A stretch of DNA of 64,000 nt, from positions 4,028,001-4,092,000 of the forward strand of contig NZ_CP017886.1 of NCBI RefSeq assembly GCF_001874645.1. The letters run 5' to 3'. Shown in pieces: positions 1 through 9,378 of the stretch. A program made the position numbers and the translations under genes. This stretch comes from Pseudomonas frederiksbergensis. GTDB taxonomy: Bacteria; Pseudomonadota; Gammaproteobacteria; Pseudomonadales; Pseudomonadaceae. Under the pieces are notes generated by a model that was not told where the DNA came from, did not search any database, and saw only the letters and a list, made by a program, of their open reading frames with translations. How positions within the stretch are numbered: position 1 is the first letter of the stretch; every line of letters starts with the position of its first letter.

Positions 1-1590
1 ACCCACGCCATGCACCGCACGTTCACCGTTCACTCGCAGTTCAATGTAGGCCGCAGCCTTGGCATTGGTGCCTGCGCCGATCGCGTGTTCGTTGTAGTCC
101 ATGATTTCTACCGGGATTGGCAGGCCGGCCACCAGTGCTTCCAGGGCGCCGTTGCCCTTGCCACGCCAGTGCAGATTGGTTTCGCCTTGGCCTTTGCTGG
201 AGACTTCCACTTCGACGGCGCTGTGACCGTTTTCTTCCTGCAGACGGTGGCTGACCAGTGCGTACGGCGTGTTGGCCTGCAAGTACTCGCTGTGAAGCAG
301 CGCGTGGATCTGCTGGGCAGTCATCTCGAGGCCCAGGCGATCGGTCTCGCGTTGTACCACCTGGCTGAACTCGATCTGCATGCGACGCGGCAAGTTGATG
401 CCGTATTCCTGTTCCAGCAGGTAAGCGATACCGCCCTTGCCCGACTGGCTGTTGACGCGAATCACCGCCTCGTAGCTGCGGCCGATGTCGGCCGGGTCGA
501 TCGGCAAGTACGGCACTTCCCACAGCTCGTCCGGTTTCTGCTGGGCGAAGCCCTTGCGGATGGCGTCCTGGTGCGAGCCGGAGAACGCGGTGTGAACCAG
601 GTCCCCGACGTACGGGTGACGTGGGTGCACCGGAATCTGGTTGCACTCTTCAACGACTTTACGCACGCCGTCGATGTCGGAGAAATCCAGCTCAGGGTCA
701 ACACCCTGGGTGTAGAGGTTCAAGGCCACGGTGACCAGGTCGACGTTACCGGTACGCTCGCCGTTGCCGAACAGGCAGCCTTCGACGCGGTCGGCGCCAG
801 CCATCAGGCCCAGCTCGGTGGCCGCAACGCCAGTGCCACGGTCGTTGTGGGTGTGCAGGCTGATGATCACGCTGTCACGACGATTGATGTGACGGCCGAA
901 CCACTCGATCTGGTCAGCGTAGATGTTTGGTGTGGCGCATTCGACGGTGGCCGGCAGGTTGAGGATCACCTTGTGCGCAGGCGTCGGGTTCCAGACCTCG
1001 ATCACCGCGTCGCAGACTTCCTTGGCGAATTCCAGCTCAGTGGCGCTGAAGGTCTCTGGCGAGTATTCGAAGGTCCACTCGGTTTGCGGCTGCTTGGCGG
1101 CATATTTGACGAACAGCTTGGCGGCGTTCACGGCGATGGCCTTGATCCCGTCCTTGTCCTGATTGAAGACAATCCGGCGGAAGGAAGGGGAGGTCGCGTT
1201 GTAGAGGTGAACGATGGCTTTTTTCGCGCCACGAAGGGATTCGAAAGTCCGTTCGATCAGGTCTTCACGGCCCTGGGTCAGCACCTGAATGGTGGTGTCG
1301 TCCGGGATGTGGCCGCCTTCGATCAGGGTCCGCACGAAGTCGAAGTCGGTTTGCGAAGCCGCCGGGAAGGAGGCTTCGATTTCTTTCACGCCCACAGCGA
1401 CCAGGGTTTTCCAGAAACGCAGCTTTTTCACTGCGTCCATTGGCTCGATCAGCGACTGGTTACCATCGCGCAAGTCGGAGCTGCACCAGATCGGCGCGGC
1501 AGTGATGGTCTTCGATGGCCAGGTGCGATCCGGAATGTCGATAGTCGGGAAAGCGCGGTATTTCGAAGACGGGTCTTTGAGCATGCTCAT
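1..1590 (-). CDS. leuA: 2-isopropylmalate synthase, 3' end beyond the window
   Basis: Condenses acetyl-CoA with 2-oxoisovalerate, the first committed step of leucine synthesis in the cytoplasm. The visible 530 codons begin [14 protein letters not shown] and include the [11 protein letters not shown] motif of the HMGL-like TIM barrel and the metal-binding HTHNDRG motif; the last visible part belongs to the C-terminal regulatory domain that binds leucine. The length fits the long proteobacterial LeuA (about 555 residues), so only some 25 residues are missing at the left edge. The start at 1590 has AAGGA about 7 bases upstream; a second ATG six bases inside is less well placed. A short leader ORF precedes it, suggesting attenuation. 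Confidence 0.95.
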   Translation of the reverse strand, partial: MSMLKDPSSKYRAFPTIDIPDRTWPSKTITAAPIWCSSDLRDGNQSLIEPMDAVKKLRFWKTLVAVGVKEIEASFPAASQTDFDFVRTLIEGGHIPDDTTIQVLTQGREDLIERTFESLRGAKKAIVHLYNATSPSFRRIVFNQDKDGIKAIAVNAAKLFVKYAAKQPQTEWTFEYSPETFSATELEFAKEVCDAVIEVWNPTPAHKVILNLPATVECATPNIYADQIEWFGRHINRRDSVIISLHTHNDRGTGVAATELGLMAGADRVEGCLFGNGERTGNVDLVTVALNLYTQGVDPELDFSDIDGVRKVVEECNQIPVHPRHPYVGDLVHTAFSGSHQDAIRKGFAQQKPDELWEVPYLPIDPADIGRSYEAVIRVNSQSGKGGIAYLLEQEYGINLPRRMQIEFSQVVQRETDRLGLEMTAQQIHALLHSEYLQANTPYALVSHRLQEENGHSAVEVEVSSKGQGETNLHWRGKGNGALEALVAGLPIPVEIMDYNEHAIGAGTNAKAAAYIELRVNGERAVHGVG

Positions 1591-1680
1591 CAGGAAATCC
1601 TTATGGTTGTGGCCGAAAAGAGGCGGCCTGCCGGTGAATCAAAAATGCGTTGGATAAAGCGTGGGGCGAGGCACCGCGAT

Positions 1681-1758
1681 TCAGCCCGGCAGTCGTGCGC
1701 TGACGAGGCACAGGCTGCGGTGCTGGCGGAGCTGAATGAGGGTGTGAGAAGTTTTCAT
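1681..1758 (-). CDS. candidate leu leader peptide (25 aa) upstream of leuA
   Basis: A 25-codon ORF, beginning MKTSHTLIQL and ending SARLPG, ends 90 bases before the leuA start on the same strand. Five of its 25 codons are leucine (CTC or CTG), more than expected. GAAGG lies directly upstream of its ATG, a close but usable ribosome site. The 90-base gap to leuA contains a small hairpin (GGCCG stem around a CCTCTTTT loop). This arrangement is typical of transcription attenuation of amino-acid operons. The leucine codons are not in one run, so the role is inference. Confidence 0.5.
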   Translation of the reverse strand: MKTSHTLIQLRQHRSLCLVSARLPG

Positions 1759-1921
1759 GCCTTCAACCCTAACCGCGAGGGTGGAAGATGGCAAGCAGTC
1801 GAAAAACTTTGAGAGAAATACCCGAAAAACCTTTTTTGGCGAGATTTTATCTTCGGTTTAGTTGAAATTGTTTGTGGCGATTGCGCAGACCGTTCGTCAT
1901 GCGCAATCCATGTCGGGGCGT

Positions 1922-2743
1922 TTATGGCTGAAATGCGCCGATGAAAATCGCCGGGTCCACACGGGCATCGTTCAGGCTGACGTTCCAGTGCATGTGCGGC
2001 CCGGTGGCGCGACCGGTGGAGCCGACTTTGCCGACCACGCCACCGCGCGCCAGTTGCTGGCCGACGTTGACGTCGATTTTCGACAGGTGGCAGAACATGC
2101 TGATAAAGCCCTGGCCGTGGTCGACGAATACGGTGTTGCCGTTAAAGAAGTAGTTGCCGATCAGAATCACTTTGCCGGCCGCCGGTGTCTTGATCGGCGT
2201 GCCCGCCGGCACCGCGAAGTCCAGGCCCGCGTGGGGGTTGCGCTCTTCGCCGTTGAAGAATCGGCGCACACCGAACTTGCTCGACAGCGGACCATTGACT
2301 GGCTTGTCCAGCAGCAGGTTGCTCGGCGTCACCGGGCTGAAACTGCGGTAGGCGCGAACCTGTTCGTCCAATTCGGCTTCAATGCGTTTCAGGTCGGCCG
2401 GGTTCGGATTCACCTGACGCTGATTCTTCAAGGTGATGTGCTGTTCCGGGTACTTCTTGTTGCCGACCATGAACGTCAGGTTACGGCCACCGCTACTGAT
2501 CTGCTGGTTGCCCGGTTTGACGGTCAGGGGCACGCCGACAATCGCCAGCCAGTTGTTCTGTTCCTTGACTACCAGCACCGGTTTGCCTTGATAGCTGGCC
2601 TTGGGGGCCTGAGCCGAAGTACCCAGGTCGACGACTGCCACACCTCCCGGCACCGGTTTGTTCAGCAGGCGCGTGAGGTAGCTGTCGGCGTGGGCGTTGA
2701 AGGTCAGGCAAAGCAGCAGCAACGGTGCAAGAAAGCGCGGCAT
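1922..2743 (-). CDS. secreted M23/LytM-type murein endopeptidase
   Basis: Predicted 273-residue peptidoglycan hydrolase cleaving peptide cross-links in the periplasm. An N-terminal signal peptide (MPRFLAPLLLLCLTFNAHA) is followed by a linker domain (about 25-145) and a C-terminal peptidase M23 domain. The zinc ligands are visible: His171 and Asp175 in HAGLD and His252 in HMHW, with His219 (FCHLS) and His250 as catalytic partners, so it should be active rather than a degenerate LytM activator. Its start lies three bases after the xseA stop, so the two are probably co-transcribed. Confidence 0.9.
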   Translation of the reverse strand: MPRFLAPLLLLCLTFNAHADSYLTRLLNKPVPGGVAVVDLGTSAQAPKASYQGKPVLVVKEQNNWLAIVGVPLTVKPGNQQISSGGRNLTFMVGNKKYPEQHITLKNQRQVNPNPADLKRIEAELDEQVRAYRSFSPVTPSNLLLDKPVNGPLSSKFGVRRFFNGEERNPHAGLDFAVPAGTPIKTPAAGKVILIGNYFFNGNTVFVDHGQGFISMFCHLSKIDVNVGQQLARGGVVGKVGSTGRATGPHMHWNVSLNDARVDPAIFIGAFQP

Positions 2744-2746
2744 GGA

Positions 2747-4126
2747 TCAATCCAGTAAAGAAAGGGTGACAGGCGTCAGATGGTTGTCTTCAACCCGGAC
2801 CTGCAATTCGCCTTCGCCGAGTCTGGCTTTCAGGCGTTGGCCGTTTTGAGTCTGCGCGGCACTGCGGATCGCGTTACCGCGCTCATCGAGCAAAATGCTG
2901 TAGCCACGGCCGAGTGTCGCCAAAGGGCTGACCACGTGCAGGGTTTGCACCTGGGTTTGCAGTTGCAGGCGACGGGCCTTCAGACCTTCGCGCATCGAGC
3001 GCGGCAGGCGTTCGGCGAGGCTGTCGAGGCGCTGGCGAAGCAGTGCCAGTTGCCGTCCCGGATGTTGCCCGGCGAGGCGGGTTTCGAGGCGAATCAGTCG
3101 TTCGCGACGGGTATTTAGGCTGCGCTCGAACGCTCGGCGCATACGCATGTCCAGGTCGTCCAGACGTTGCGCTTGCTGACGCAGGCGTTCGCCGGGATGG
3201 CGCAAGCGACGCGACATGCCTTCCAGGCGCAGGCGATCACGCATCAAGCGGTCGCGGATGCGCATCACCAATCGCCGATGCAGGCTTTCGACCCGGCGCA
3301 CCAGATCGCTGGAATCCGGTGCCAGCAGTTCAGCGGCGGCCGACGGTGTCGGTGCGCGGACGTCGGCCACGAAGTCGCTGATCGACACATCGGTTTCATG
3401 ACCCACGGCGCTGACAATCGGCGTGACGCAGGCATCCACCGCACGGGCCACGGCTTCTTCGTTGAAGCACCAGAGGTCTTCCAGCGAACCGCCGCCACGC
3501 GCGAGGATCAGCGCATCGAAACCACGGGCGTCGGCCAGTTTCAGTGCGCGGACAATCTGTGCGGTGGCTTCGCGGCCTTGCACGGCGGTGGGGATCAGGG
3601 TCAACACCACTTGCGGCGCACGGCGACGGAATACGCTGATGATGTCGCGAATCACCGCGCCGGTTGGCGAACTGATGATGCCGATGCGTTGCGGGTGTGC
3701 TGGCAGCGGCACTTTACGTTCGGCACTGAACAGGCCTTCGGCGCTGAGTTTTTCCTTCAGTGCATCGAACGCCAGGCGCAACGCACCGTCACCGGCAGGT
3801 TCCACGGTGTCGAGAATCAGCTGATAGTCGCCACGCCCTTCAAACAGCGAAACCTTGCCCCGAACCTTAACGGCCAGGCCATCCTTCAAGGCCTGACGGA
3901 CCCGTGCAGCGTTCTGCCGGAACAGTGCGCAACGTACCTGGGCGCCGCTGTCCTTGAGGGTGAAATAGAGGTGGCCGGACGCCGGGCGGGCGAGGTTGGA
4001 GATTTCGCCTTCGACCCAGATGTTGCTGAACACGTCTTCAAGCAACACCCGCGCGCGGCCGTTGAGCTGGCTGACCGTCAGGACTTCTCGGTCCAGGCCG
4101 AGTCTTGCAAAGGGATCTTTAATCAT
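2747..4126 (-). CDS. xseA: exodeoxyribonuclease VII large subunit
   Basis: 459-residue catalytic subunit of exonuclease VII, which degrades single-stranded DNA and acts in mismatch repair with the small subunit XseB (not in this window). An N-terminal OB fold (WVEGEISNLARPASGH) is followed by the catalytic core with GIISSPTGAVIRDI and LILARGGGSLEDLW, then a long Arg-rich coiled coil. I start at MIKDPFARLG, the usual pseudomonad start; an upstream in-frame ATG at 4219 would only translate REP sequence. The M23 peptidase gene follows closely downstream. Confidence 0.95.
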   Translation of the reverse strand: MIKDPFARLGLDREVLTVSQLNGRARVLLEDVFSNIWVEGEISNLARPASGHLYFTLKDSGAQVRCALFRQNAARVRQALKDGLAVKVRGKVSLFEGRGDYQLILDTVEPAGDGALRLAFDALKEKLSAEGLFSAERKVPLPAHPQRIGIISSPTGAVIRDIISVFRRRAPQVVLTLIPTAVQGREATAQIVRALKLADARGFDALILARGGGSLEDLWCFNEEAVARAVDACVTPIVSAVGHETDVSISDFVADVRAPTPSAAAELLAPDSSDLVRRVESLHRRLVMRIRDRLMRDRLRLEGMSRRLRHPGERLRQQAQRLDDLDMRMRRAFERSLNTRRERLIRLETRLAGQHPGRQLALLRQRLDSLAERLPRSMREGLKARRLQLQTQVQTLHVVSPLATLGRGYSILLDERGNAIRSAAQTQNGQRLKARLGEGELQVRVEDNHLTPVTLSLLD

Positions 4127-4175
4127 GGGGCGCAGTTTAATGGCATTCTCCGGATGAATGCACGATCGCCTAGGC

Positions 4176-4257
4176 GTAGGCGCTGCCGAAGGCTGCGATC
4201 TTTTGATCTTCGGCGTCATATCTATTGGAAAAGATCGCAGCCTGCGGCAGCTCCTAC
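4176..4257. repeat. REP pair, reversed order
   Basis: Two inverted copies of the main REP type: gtaggcgctgccgaaggctg...tttt (4176-4204) and aaaagatcgc...ctcctac (4229-4257). Here the gtagg-to-tttt arm comes first, the opposite order to most pairs in the window, so a hairpin would have the T/A tracts at its tip. It lies between the divergent xseA and TauE-type genes. Confidence 0.85.
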
Positions 4258-4327
4258 AGGTATTTGCGCCATTGCTGTGGGATATTGCTCGCAGCGGACT
4301 AAAAACATCGCAGGGAAAACGGACGGT

Positions 4328-5101
4328 ATGCCAATGGATGTGCTGGAGCTGTTAAATCAATGGTCCTTCGGCCCCACGGATTGGCTGGTGATCGGGCTGG
4401 GCATCAGCCTGGCCTATATCGTTTTTGGCATCGCCGGCTTTGGCACGGCGCTGGTGGCAGGTCCGATCCTGATTCTGTTCATGCCACTGTCGAAAATCGT
4501 GCCCTTGCTGGTGTTGCTGGATTTTGTCGCAGCGTTCGGCAATTTGCTGCCGTCGCGGCGGGACGTGGTCAAACCCGAATTATTGCGGTTGCTGCCGTGC
4601 ATGGCGGTGGGTTGCACGTTGGGGGTGATCTTTCTGCTGAACCTCAAATCTGATCTGTTGCTGCTGTTAATGGGGCTGTTTATCAGCGCGTATGCGATTT
4701 ATAGCCTGTGGGTCAAAGCCCGGCCGACACAGTTGGCTGCCGCGTGGGCGATCCCGATGGGTACGGTGGGCGGAATGTTTGGGGCGCTGTTCGGCAGTGG
4801 CGGCTTTTTATATGCCATCTATCTGAACAGCCGCTTGCCCAAGGACGCGGCCCGAGCCACGCAAAGTGCGTTGATCAGTTGCAGCACGGTGGTGCGTTTG
4901 AGTCTGTTCGTGATCGCCGGGGTCTATGCCGAGCTACCCTTGTGGGTACTGGCGGTGTGTTTGTTGCCGGCCATGGCGCTGGGGCTGTGGATCGGTCGAC
5001 GGTTGACCATGAAGATGTCCCGCGAGGCCTTTGTGCGGCTGGTGACCTGGCTGGTGCTGGCCAGTGGGATTGCCTTGATTGGCAGGTATCTGAGCACTTG
5101 A
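4328..5101 (+). CDS. TauE/SafE-family membrane transporter
   Basis: 257-residue inner-membrane protein of the TauE/SafE (DUF81) family, whose members export sulfite, sulfoacetate or other small organosulfur anions; the substrate here cannot be read from sequence. About eight hydrophobic segments are present, with the repeated glycine-rich loops GIAGFGTALVAGP (first half) and GTVGGMFGALFGSGG (second half). ATG 4334 is an alternative start with GGACGG at good spacing. It is a single-gene unit divergent from xseA. Confidence 0.85.
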   Translation: MPMDVLELLNQWSFGPTDWLVIGLGISLAYIVFGIAGFGTALVAGPILILFMPLSKIVPLLVLLDFVAAFGNLLPSRRDVVKPELLRLLPCMAVGCTLGVIFLLNLKSDLLLLLMGLFISAYAIYSLWVKARPTQLAAAWAIPMGTVGGMFGALFGSGGFLYAIYLNSRLPKDAARATQSALISCSTVVRLSLFVIAGVYAELPLWVLAVCLLPAMALGLWIGRRLTMKMSREAFVRLVTWLVLASGIALIGRYLST

Positions 5102-5145
5102 CCTGAGCCTGTCAGGGATTAAGCTGCCGCGCCTCATATCGCTTT

Positions 5146-5166
5146 CGCGGGCAAGGCCTGCCCGCG
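5146..5166. repeat. cgcgggca hairpin (short REP-like or terminator)
   Basis: Inverted repeat CGCGGGCA...TGCCCGCG with a tiny loop, 45 bases after the TauE-type gene. There is no T-run, so it is more like a short REP family element than an intrinsic terminator. Confidence 0.5.
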
Positions 5167-5221
5167 ATGACGCCAGGCCGGTTAATGCCGATCTCTCATT
5201 AAATGCTTCAGGGCTGTACCC

Positions 5222-5770
5222 ATGAACTCGCAAAGCATCCTCGTCCCGAAAATCTCCACACTGCCGGTGCACGAACCCCGGGCGCGGGCGATTGTGCGGT
5301 GGCTGGTGCGCAAGAACATCATTGAAGAAGAGCTCACCACTTGCGGTCGTACCGGCAATCGCATGGCCCACGCTATCGCACCCGGTGCGCGGGCGGTGGT
5401 GTTGCATCCCGAAGCGCTGCCGTTTGGTGAGCCGATCAATGGACTGGAGATCATCACCAAGCGCTGCATCTATACACCGGCCAAGGGATTTCTCGAAGAG
5501 GCCGGTTGTGCCGAGTGCCGCAAAGAGATTGGCGAAGCGCTGTTCGAAAGCCTGGAAGACTGGATGCCGGGGCGCACTGACAACTTCATCTGCCCGGAAT
5601 GCGGGCATGAAGACGACATCAACGGCTTTCTGTTCCTGCAGGAATGCGGCTTCTCGAACCTGGGGTTTATCTTCAATAACTGGGCTGAGGCCGGGTTCAA
5701 GCAGAGCTTCATCGACGAATTCGCCGAATGGCTGGACCTGCCGGTGAGTTGGGTGAAAGTAGAGCTGTAA
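5222..5770 (+). CDS. small cytosolic protein with two CxxC pairs
   Basis: 182-residue soluble protein with no signal peptide or membrane segment. Pairs CAEC (Cys96/Cys99) and CPEC (Cys124/Cys127) fit one zinc-ribbon site; Cys41 and Cys82 are also present. The C-terminal half is rich in aromatic and acidic residues. I recall similar pseudomonad proteins being labelled 'sugar ABC transporter ATPase', but no Walker A motif is present, so that label looks wrong. Monocistronic, flanked by hairpin repeats. Function unknown. Confidence 0.8.
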   Translation: MNSQSILVPKISTLPVHEPRARAIVRWLVRKNIIEEELTTCGRTGNRMAHAIAPGARAVVLHPEALPFGEPINGLEIITKRCIYTPAKGFLEEAGCAECRKEIGEALFESLEDWMPGRTDNFICPECGHEDDINGFLFLQECGFSNLGFIFNNWAEAGFKQSFIDEFAEWLDLPVSWVKVEL

Positions 5771-5786
5771 GACTGCCGCAGTTCCT

Positions 5787-5916
5787 GTAGCAGTTGCCGC
5801 AGGCGACGTCCGGTTGCGAAGCAGCCGTAAATCCGCATAACGCGATTCAACAGGAAAAACGGGATGATCGAGTAGCGACCGCTTCGCGGCCGGACGTCGC
5901 CTTCGGCAACTGCTAC
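5787..5916. repeat. REPIN-like inverted pair, second REP type
   Basis: Arms gtagcagttgccgcaggcga at the left and the complementary ending cttcggcaactgctac at the right, about 27 bases each, enclose a spacer of about 75 bases. The same architecture occurs at 15996-16126 and 26235-26379. Confidence 0.85.
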
Positions 5917-5956
5917 AGAGACCGCGTCAGGCCAAAATAAACCCATCCGATAATAG

Positions 5957-7504
<1,548 letters not shown>

Positions 7505-7530
7505 TGCTTCCAGCAAAAAGTTAAGTAACC

Positions 7531-7548
7531 GGGGCTGTTTTCAGCCCC
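7531..7548 (+). terminator. hairpin between guaB and guaA
   Basis: GGGGCTG/CAGCCCC stem with a 4-base loop and no proper T-run after it. It may be a leaky attenuator or an RNA processing or stability element within the operon. Confidence 0.45.
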
Positions 7549-7600
7549 GAGTTGTTTCTGAATCACGACTGTTTTTGAATTACTTAGACGAGACTGAATC

Positions 7601-9178
7601 ATGGCCCTCGACATTCACGCTCACCGCATCCTGATCCTCGACTTCGGTTCCCAGTACACCCAGCTGATCGCCCGTCGCGTGCGTGAAATCGGTGTTTACT
7701 GCGAACTGCACCCGTTCGACATGGACGACGAAGCGATTCGCGAATTCGCACCGAAAGGGATCATCCTCGCCGGCGGCCCCGAGTCCGTGCACGAAGCCAA
7801 CAGCCCTCGCGCGCCGCAAGCGGTCTGGGACCTGGGCGTACCGGTTTTCGGTATTTGCTACGGCATGCAAACCATGGCCGAGCAACTGGGCGGCAAGGTT
7901 GAAGGTTCCGAGCTGCGTGAGTTTGGTTACGCCCGTGTCGACGTGGTCGGCAAGAGCCGCCTGCTGGACGGCATCGAAGATCACATCGACGCCGACGGCC
8001 TGTTCGGCCTCGATGTGTGGATGAGCCACGGTGACAAGGTCACCAGGATGCCGGAAGACTTCCACGTCCTGGCCAGCACCCCGAGCTGCCCGATTGCTGG
8101 CATGTTCAGCGACGAGCGTCGTTACTACGGCGTGCAGTTCCACCCGGAAGTGACCCACACCAAGCAAGGCGGTCGCATCCTGTCGCGTTTCATCCTCGAC
8201 ATCTGCGAGTGTGAAGCCCTGTGGACTCCATCGAAGATCGCTGAAGACGCCATCGCTCAGGTTCGCGCCCAGGTTGGCACCGACAACGTACTGCTCGGCC
8301 TGTCCGGCGGTGTGGATTCTTCGGTGGTTGCTGCGCTGTTGCACAAAGCCATCGGCGACCAGCTGACCTGTGTCTTCGTCGACAACGGTCTGCTGCGTCT
8401 GCACGAAGGCGAACAAGTGATGGCCATGTTCGCCGAGAACATGGGCGTCAAGGTGATCCGCGCCAACGCTGAAGACCAGTTCCTGAACAACCTGGCCGGC
8501 GAGTCGGACCCTGAGAAAAAACGCAAGATCATCGGCCGTACCTTCATTGACGTGTTCGATGCCCAGTCCAACACGCTGGACAACATCAAGTACCTGGCCC
8601 AAGGCACCATTTACCCGGACGTGATCGAGTCGGCTGGCGCGAAAAGCGGCAAGGCTCACGTGATCAAGTCGCACCACAACGTGGGTGGCCTGCCGGAAGA
8701 AATGAACCTCAAGCTGGTTGAACCGCTGCGTGAGCTGTTCAAGGACGAAGTCCGTCGTCTGGGTCTGGAACTCGGCCTGCCGTACGACATGGTCTACCGT
8801 CACCCGTTCCCGGGCCCGGGCCTGGGTGTGCGGATCCTCGGTGAAGTGAAGAAGGAATACGCCGACCTGCTGCGTCGCGCCGACCACATCTTCATCGAAG
8901 AGCTGCGTAAAGCCGACTGGTATCACAAGGTCAGCCAGGCATTCGTGGTGTTCCAGCCAGTGAAATCGGTGGGTGTGGTCGGTGACGGCCGTCGTTACGC
9001 CTGGGTCGTCGCCCTGCGTGCGGTAGAAACCATCGACTTCATGACCGCACGTTGGGCTCACCTGCCTTACGAGCTGCTGGAAACCGTCAGCGGCCGCATC
9101 ATCAATGAAATCGAAGGCATCTCCCGCGTCACCTACGACGTGTCGAGCAAGCCGCCAGCGACGATCGAGTGGGAATGA
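7601..9178 (+). CDS. guaA: GMP synthase (glutamine-hydrolysing)
   Basis: 525 residues; aminates XMP to GMP using glutamine and ATP. The N-terminal class I amidotransferase has Cys86 in FGICYGMQ and the catalytic His in GVQFHPEV. The ATP pyrophosphatase domain has the P-loop SGGVDSS, and the dimerisation domain ends in the conserved PATIEWE. The guaA 3' end is a known insertion hot spot for genomic islands in several bacteria, which is relevant to the helicase gene directly downstream. Confidence 0.98.
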   Translation: MALDIHAHRILILDFGSQYTQLIARRVREIGVYCELHPFDMDDEAIREFAPKGIILAGGPESVHEANSPRAPQAVWDLGVPVFGICYGMQTMAEQLGGKVEGSELREFGYARVDVVGKSRLLDGIEDHIDADGLFGLDVWMSHGDKVTRMPEDFHVLASTPSCPIAGMFSDERRYYGVQFHPEVTHTKQGGRILSRFILDICECEALWTPSKIAEDAIAQVRAQVGTDNVLLGLSGGVDSSVVAALLHKAIGDQLTCVFVDNGLLRLHEGEQVMAMFAENMGVKVIRANAEDQFLNNLAGESDPEKKRKIIGRTFIDVFDAQSNTLDNIKYLAQGTIYPDVIESAGAKSGKAHVIKSHHNVGGLPEEMNLKLVEPLRELFKDEVRRLGLELGLPYDMVYRHPFPGPGLGVRILGEVKKEYADLLRRADHIFIEELRKADWYHKVSQAFVVFQPVKSVGVVGDGRRYAWVVALRAVETIDFMTARWAHLPYELLETVSGRIINEIEGISRVTYDVSSKPPATIEWE

Positions 9179-9184
9179 GTTGAA

Positions 9185-9214
9185 CAACAAGGGCGCTGTG
9201 AAGCGCCCTTGTTG
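9185..9214 (+). terminator. strong hairpin after guaA
   Basis: 12-bp perfect stem CAACAAGGGCGC/GCGCCCTTGTTG with a 6-base loop, starting 7 bases after the guaA stop. No long T-run follows, but stem strength and position fit the operon terminator. Confidence 0.75.
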
Positions 9215-9378
9215 CATCTGGAGGAAACGTTTACATCTGTTTACTCCGCGTACTGGCTGGAAGCTGGTGCTCGGACGAAAAGTGATGTCAAAATAGTGTC
9301 AGCCTCACCGGGTCGCTGGATTTGGGTTTCGACAACATGGATGTGGACAGGCTGTGAACCAGCCTGCATAGGGTATAT

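Noticed and set aside
3167..4327. Long upstream extension of the TauE-type ORF
   Set aside because: It is antisense to xseA and passes through REP sequence; transporter homology begins only near 4328.
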